Positions 60,296-64,000 of a stretch of DNA of 64,000 nt are shown one piece after another. The stretch comes from Acanthosepion esculentum (lineage: Eukaryota > Mollusca > Cephalopoda > Sepiida > Sepiidae): NCBI GenBank assembly GCA_964036315.1, contig OZ038511.1:1934672-1998671 (forward strand), given 5' to 3'. The notes beneath the pieces are model-generated. The model was not told the origin of the DNA and ran no database searches. It saw only the letters and a list, made by a program, of their open reading frames with translations. The position numbers and the translations under genes are program-made. How positions within the stretch are numbered: position 1 is the stretch's first letter; every line of letters begins with the position of its first letter.

Positions 60296-60300
60296 GAAAC

Positions 60301-61642
60301 AAATTATTTCCTCATTTTTTTTTAAAATAAAAATGATAACAAAGAAAAAGAAATATTTTATATATTTTGCATGTTATTATAATTAGATTATTGACTTTCA
60401 AACATGAAAATTCTATGAGTAGAACTGAAAAAAGATTCAACTGAAATATTAATGAGCATAATTTATAGAAATTTAAACACAGAATTATAAACGCAAGTAC
60501 TTGAGTAAAAATGAAAACATGGTTGTATTTAATAATTCTTCAGAAATCTTCCAGAAACACAGATCAGAGGAAATTAATAGAAATTATTGTATTTCATTTA
60601 ATTATTTCTACAATATACTGTCAGGCAATTCATGAAAGCAATATCTATTGGGTCCACGAGGACAAATTGGGATTTGAAATGCTCTTTTTCCTGATTGTTA
60701 TGTCATTCTTTAATCAAATATTGTCTGATAGATTCTCTGAAAGTGCTTTCCTCTTTTCAATCTTGGGTTGCTTCAATCGTTTCATGCATTTCATAGAAAT
60801 GACAGTATTACAGTGTTTTTTTTTGTTTTCATTAGTGTAACTGACTTTCACCAGTTTCAAAAGATCTGTATCATTGTTTATTGCTTTCAGCTGATGAGTG
60901 TTGTTAACCTTCCTGCTTGTTAAGGGTTGACAGACGCTTCTGTCTGCAAAGATCAATCATTGCACTATACAAGAGAGAAAGCATTTGGGAAAACCAACAT
61001 TTCAAATTATTTCTTTCTTGTGAGTTGTGGACAAATTAACAATTAATAACAGCTTATATGAAAAAGTGCACTCAGGCAAAGCTGACCTCTTATTGTTTAA
61101 ATTGATAAATTAGTCACTTTAATAAGACAAAATGAAAAAATATAGAGGGTTTATTTAAAAGAGTAGAGCGAAAGCCAGTTGGACTTACTTTCTTCTCTGG
61201 TATTAAACAAACATTTTCAAAAAGAACAAATGGAGCAAAAATAAAAGACCAAAGTTATAACTGAGAAAATATGAGATAGGTAAATAGCGAATCAGCCTGA
61301 ATAAAGAACTGAGTTTTCATTATTAAATTTTGTTTATGATTTTTTGCTTAAAAAAGAACAGAGGCTTTTTTTAATACTAGATTTTTGTTTTAATTAGCTT
61401 TAAAAATTGGAAAAATGAAGACTGGGAGCTCTTTGCTTGCTGATTGGCTTTCATCACCTAATCATTAAGATACTCTCCATATGAGACATGATTAACAGGG
61501 AAAGATTATTCGGTGTTCTGAACTCAAGAGATGGCACATTTTTTCAAAGCTCCAAAATGACAGATTTTTAAGTTTAACTGAAAAAAACATAAATGTTGCT
61601 TAAAAGTAATATAATAATTTAATATGATTCGCAATTATTATT

Positions 61643-61645
<3 letters not shown>
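60301..61645. other. no gene recognised
   Basis: AT-rich. The 109-codon frame at 60511-60840 is hydrophobic and of low complexity and shows no family motif. Confidence 0.45.

Positions 61646-61649
<4 letters not shown>

Positions 61650-61690
<41 letters not shown>
61650..61690. repeat. (TA)n microsatellite
   Basis: A pure TA run of about 20 units. Confidence 0.95.
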
Positions 61691-61691
<1 letters not shown>

Positions 61692-62139
61692 GATTAGTAT
61701 ATTTATTTGAAGTTATGTATGTATTGTCTATTATTATTTCTTTCAACTTTTTCCACAATTACCAGGTTTTTCTGTATTTGTTTTTGTACAACTAACCTGA
61801 AGATTGTTTATCTTACTTTTACTTTCTGTTTTTGCTTACTTAAAGTTATATTTATCAACTCTGCATTTTCTACTCTCAATGATGTTTTATTAATTAATAG
61901 TTTAGGTATATGTACTGTCAAAAGGTAGTATAAATGACTTCATAATCTGAATATTTTAGGCTTAAACCCCAATTTATATTTTCATTTTTTTCTTTCTGTT
62001 ACCTTTTTTAAAAAACGAACAAACTTTTTGATATTTGTGTTTGTTTATTTATGTACAACTATTTCATATTTTTCTTGTTTTCTAGCATTTTTGTTTATCT
62101 AAGGTTTTATATATTTAAAAAACTATTAATTATTTGTGG

Positions 62140-62650
62140 GGAGCTGAAACACATAATGTATATTCCAAATGTGTGTTCCAAAGGTTGTCATAACTGAAGG
62201 TGATAGTGGGAACAAGCTCCAAATGTTTATAAAATGCTTCTATGGCATGTGCCTCAAATAGTCTCATGACAGCTGGAGAATAGGTGAATGCAAACTGGCA
62301 CCTCATCTGCTTTTGGTAGATGGAACTTGACAGCATAAGAAAGCAGTCCATCTAGATAAAGGAAAACCATGATTTTATACCTCTGCTGCCTTACAGTCAT
62401 ATCCAAACCCAGAAAAGAGGATGGAAGTGATGCCCCAAAGATGGTTGGTTGTCAACTCTTGTAGCCAAACCAACTTCAAATATAATGCCCTGTATTCCTT
62501 TAGATCTTGCAGGTACAACTGAGAAGGTGGGTGGCATATAGTCTGGGCAGTGTACAGCCCCCATATACCATCACCTATGCCTGTGCCATGTAGAAGTCAC
62601 TCCAGTGTCACCACCTAAGGACTTAATTTTGACCAAACAGGACACTATCT
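62140..62650. other. Unrecognised, compositionally distinct segment, possible dispersed repeat
   Basis: More balanced in base composition than the flanks, with a 73-codon minus-strand frame (62351-62130) that I do not recognise. It has no second copy in the window, so its repeat nature is inference from texture only. Confidence 0.25.
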
Positions 62651-62907
62651 TTATCTCACAAGATTAACAAATGCCTACTACCAGGGAAAGGAAATTCATT
62701 TTCTGATCCATGCTGCTTCCATACAGTTGTAGAAAGTAAAGCAACCTGAGTATTGTGAGAAAATAAATTATACAAAGTAGTAGTAAAAAAATATTAATAT
62801 GAAAATGTTTTAAGAAAGGTAGACAATTTGAGAGGAAAAGTATTTCAGGAAATAATCTCAACATCCCAGAATTAAGAAAATAATTACTTAGAATTAAATT
62901 TATTTAT

Positions 62908-62945
62908 TAGAGTTGATCAAAAAGTAACGCCTGCTCTGATTTAAA
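62908..62945. other. Possible mariner terminal-repeat fragment
   Basis: GAGTTGATCAAAAAGTAACG followed by CCTGCTC resembles mariner-type ends of the form G-T--TCAAAAAGTAATG. A related-looking GAGGGTCATTCTGAAAGTAA lies at 16608. No partner end or transposase was seen at either place. Confidence 0.25.
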
Positions 62946-63447
62946 GTTTTAATTAGAATTCCTTGGTGTTATTCATCTATAAACAATAAAATTTGTGGAG
63001 ATACCGTCTCTTTTCCATAAGCCTTTTTCAAACTGGATACCTCTCTGGACATAAGAAAGAAAAAAGGATCATAGAAATTCTGGTTTTTGAAAGAAAAAGT
63101 GCTGAAAACATTCCCAAGAGGTTATTTTGAATATTTCTGGAAAGGTTTTATTTATGTAAGAAAATTAAGAAAATGTATGAGTATAGTTGAATGCTATCCT
63201 AGAAAAAAAAGAAGAAACTGACCTTAGTTACAGTCCCCCGACAGTAGAAGCAGGCTGGCTGCTGCTACTGTGAATGAGGATATTGCAAAACTCTGGTAAT
63301 GCCTTCAGGTGTGCTATGCTAATGCCAGCATTTCACATCAGTCTCTTGGCTACTAGATTTTCTGTTCAAAGTGTGTTCCCAAAATCCTGACATAAAGGAG
63401 TAGCGATTACTTGTTGCTTCTGGAGCAGCATAGTTGGGATAGCTCCG

Positions 63448-63484
63448 AGAGAGAGAGAGAGAGTGTGTGTGTGTGTGTGTGTGC
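63448..63484. repeat. (GA)n(GT)n compound microsatellite
   Basis: GAGAGA passes directly into GTGTGT. Confidence 0.95.
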
Positions 63485-64000
63485 AAAAGATGATGAATTG
63501 GTTCCACACAGAAAAAAGGTAGTATGTTTCACTGGGAAAATGATGGCTTTGGTCTGAGAACAGTCATACTATATAAGTTTATGCTCAATGTCACCAGAAT
63601 CAATTCTGAATCCTACATATACACTCTGTGAATATTCAAGGCAAGTTCTCTTCAAGCAAGGGGCCTCTTTTGAAGATGAGTGGTTATCCTATTACAAAAT
63701 GACAATACATGGCTTCACAGTTGTTTAAAGGCCAGGCAAGCAATCACAGCAAATGACTGAACAACTTTGGCTCATCTGCTCTACAGTGTAACGTGGCACT
63801 TACAGATTATCATCAGTTTTGACGCATGCAAAAGGCATTCAAAAGACAGTAGTTATCCGATGATGATGATGTGAAAGAGGCAAAAGTTGTACATAACTAA
63901 TAAAGCAACCAAGAAGCTTCTATAGCTGCTCTCATTCCAAGGTGGAATATCATGATTAAGAAAAGGAATCATGTTGTATAGATTTTGGAATCCTCAGACT
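63485..64000. other. no gene recognised
   Basis: No exon carrying the HExxH motif expected for the minus-strand M13 gene was found here. Confidence 0.45.

Larger units (their letters stand above)
55556..60300 (+). mobile_element. Full-length Ty3/Gypsy retrotransposon, Mag clade (K02A2.6-like)
   Basis: LTRs at 55561-55810 and 60046-60295 (250 bases each), inverted ends TGTTATGG and CCATAACA, and a perfect 5-bp target duplication GAAAC (55556-55560 and 60296-60300). A primer-binding-site candidate TGGTGATGAGGAC starts two bases after the left LTR. A polypurine tract GGAAGTGGGG abuts the right LTR (60036-60045). Inside are gag, protease, reverse transcriptase, RNase H and integrase in the usual Ty3/Gypsy order. 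The double zinc knuckle starting CYRCG and the gag and integrase style match the Mag clade, well known as K02A2.6-like polyproteins. The LTRs differ at about a dozen positions, so the insertion is moderately young. The copy is dead. Confidence 0.93.

Noticed and set aside
60511..60840. 109-codon hydrophobic plus-strand frame
   Set aside because: No signal, no family motif, AT-rich composition; probably chance.
1..64000. CRISPR array, bacterial operons, tRNA or rRNA genes
   Set aside because: The DNA is eukaryotic. The only regular arrays are the 31-bp minisatellite and microsatellites, and the tRNA-like boxes belong to SINEs.

Overview
This is eukaryotic, animal-type DNA: AT-rich, full of TA and CA microsatellites, with tiny exons separated by kilobase introns and many decayed transposable elements. 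The element mix (a Jockey-like LINE family with several 3'-end copies, an RTE-like LINE, a Penelope-like element with GIY-YIG remnant, a ZNF862-type hAT, a Mag-clade Ty3/Gypsy element, tRNA-derived SINEs) together with the huge introns suggests a lophotrochozoan, most plausibly a cephalopod mollusc. That assignment is inference; nothing here proves the species.

The only host gene I can support is on the minus strand: the 3' half of an M13 (neprilysin/endothelin-converting-enzyme) zinc metallopeptidase. Five exons were read by eye at 46627-46503, 45591-45526, 38792-38697, 38353-38277 and 26098-25999. Each has AG/GT splice borders, the phases agree, and together they encode the conserved C-terminus through the terminal Cys-x-Val-Trp. 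The GENIADNGG exon (third zinc ligand) is here. The HExxH exon was not found up to 64000, so it probably lies upstream of the window.

Layout. 1-4.8 kb: a 31-bp minisatellite, a LINE 3' end, an LTR/promoter-like patch, a palindrome beside a TA run, and a Penelope-like remnant on the minus strand. 4.86-8.57 kb: a complete but dead hAT transposon with matching ends and a TA-type 8-bp target duplication; it contains a TTAA-flanked MITE and a field of degenerate repeats. 8.8-16.6 kb: an unknown interspersed repeat, two LINE fragments and a GC-richer LTR-like patch. 16.6-26.0 kb: mostly featureless flank or 3' UTR of the peptidase gene. 26.1-46.6 kb: peptidase introns holding a Tc1/mariner-superfamily element with both ends, an internally deleted RTE-like LINE, a palindromic MITE, SINEs and an unrecognised patch. 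46.6-64 kb: the next intron or 5' side of the gene, with a LINE split by a nested LTR retroelement (RNase H-integrase only) and a full-length Mag-type Gypsy element with 250-bp LTRs and GAAAC target duplication.

The transposons are all inactivated by frameshifts, stops or deletions. No operon-like or defence-like system was found. The most unusual items are the nested RNase H-integrase retroelement, whose cysteine-rich tail coding continues into its LTR; the ribozyme-like tails; the TTAA MITE inside the hAT; and the RTE derivative that joins the endonuclease start to the zinc-finger tail.
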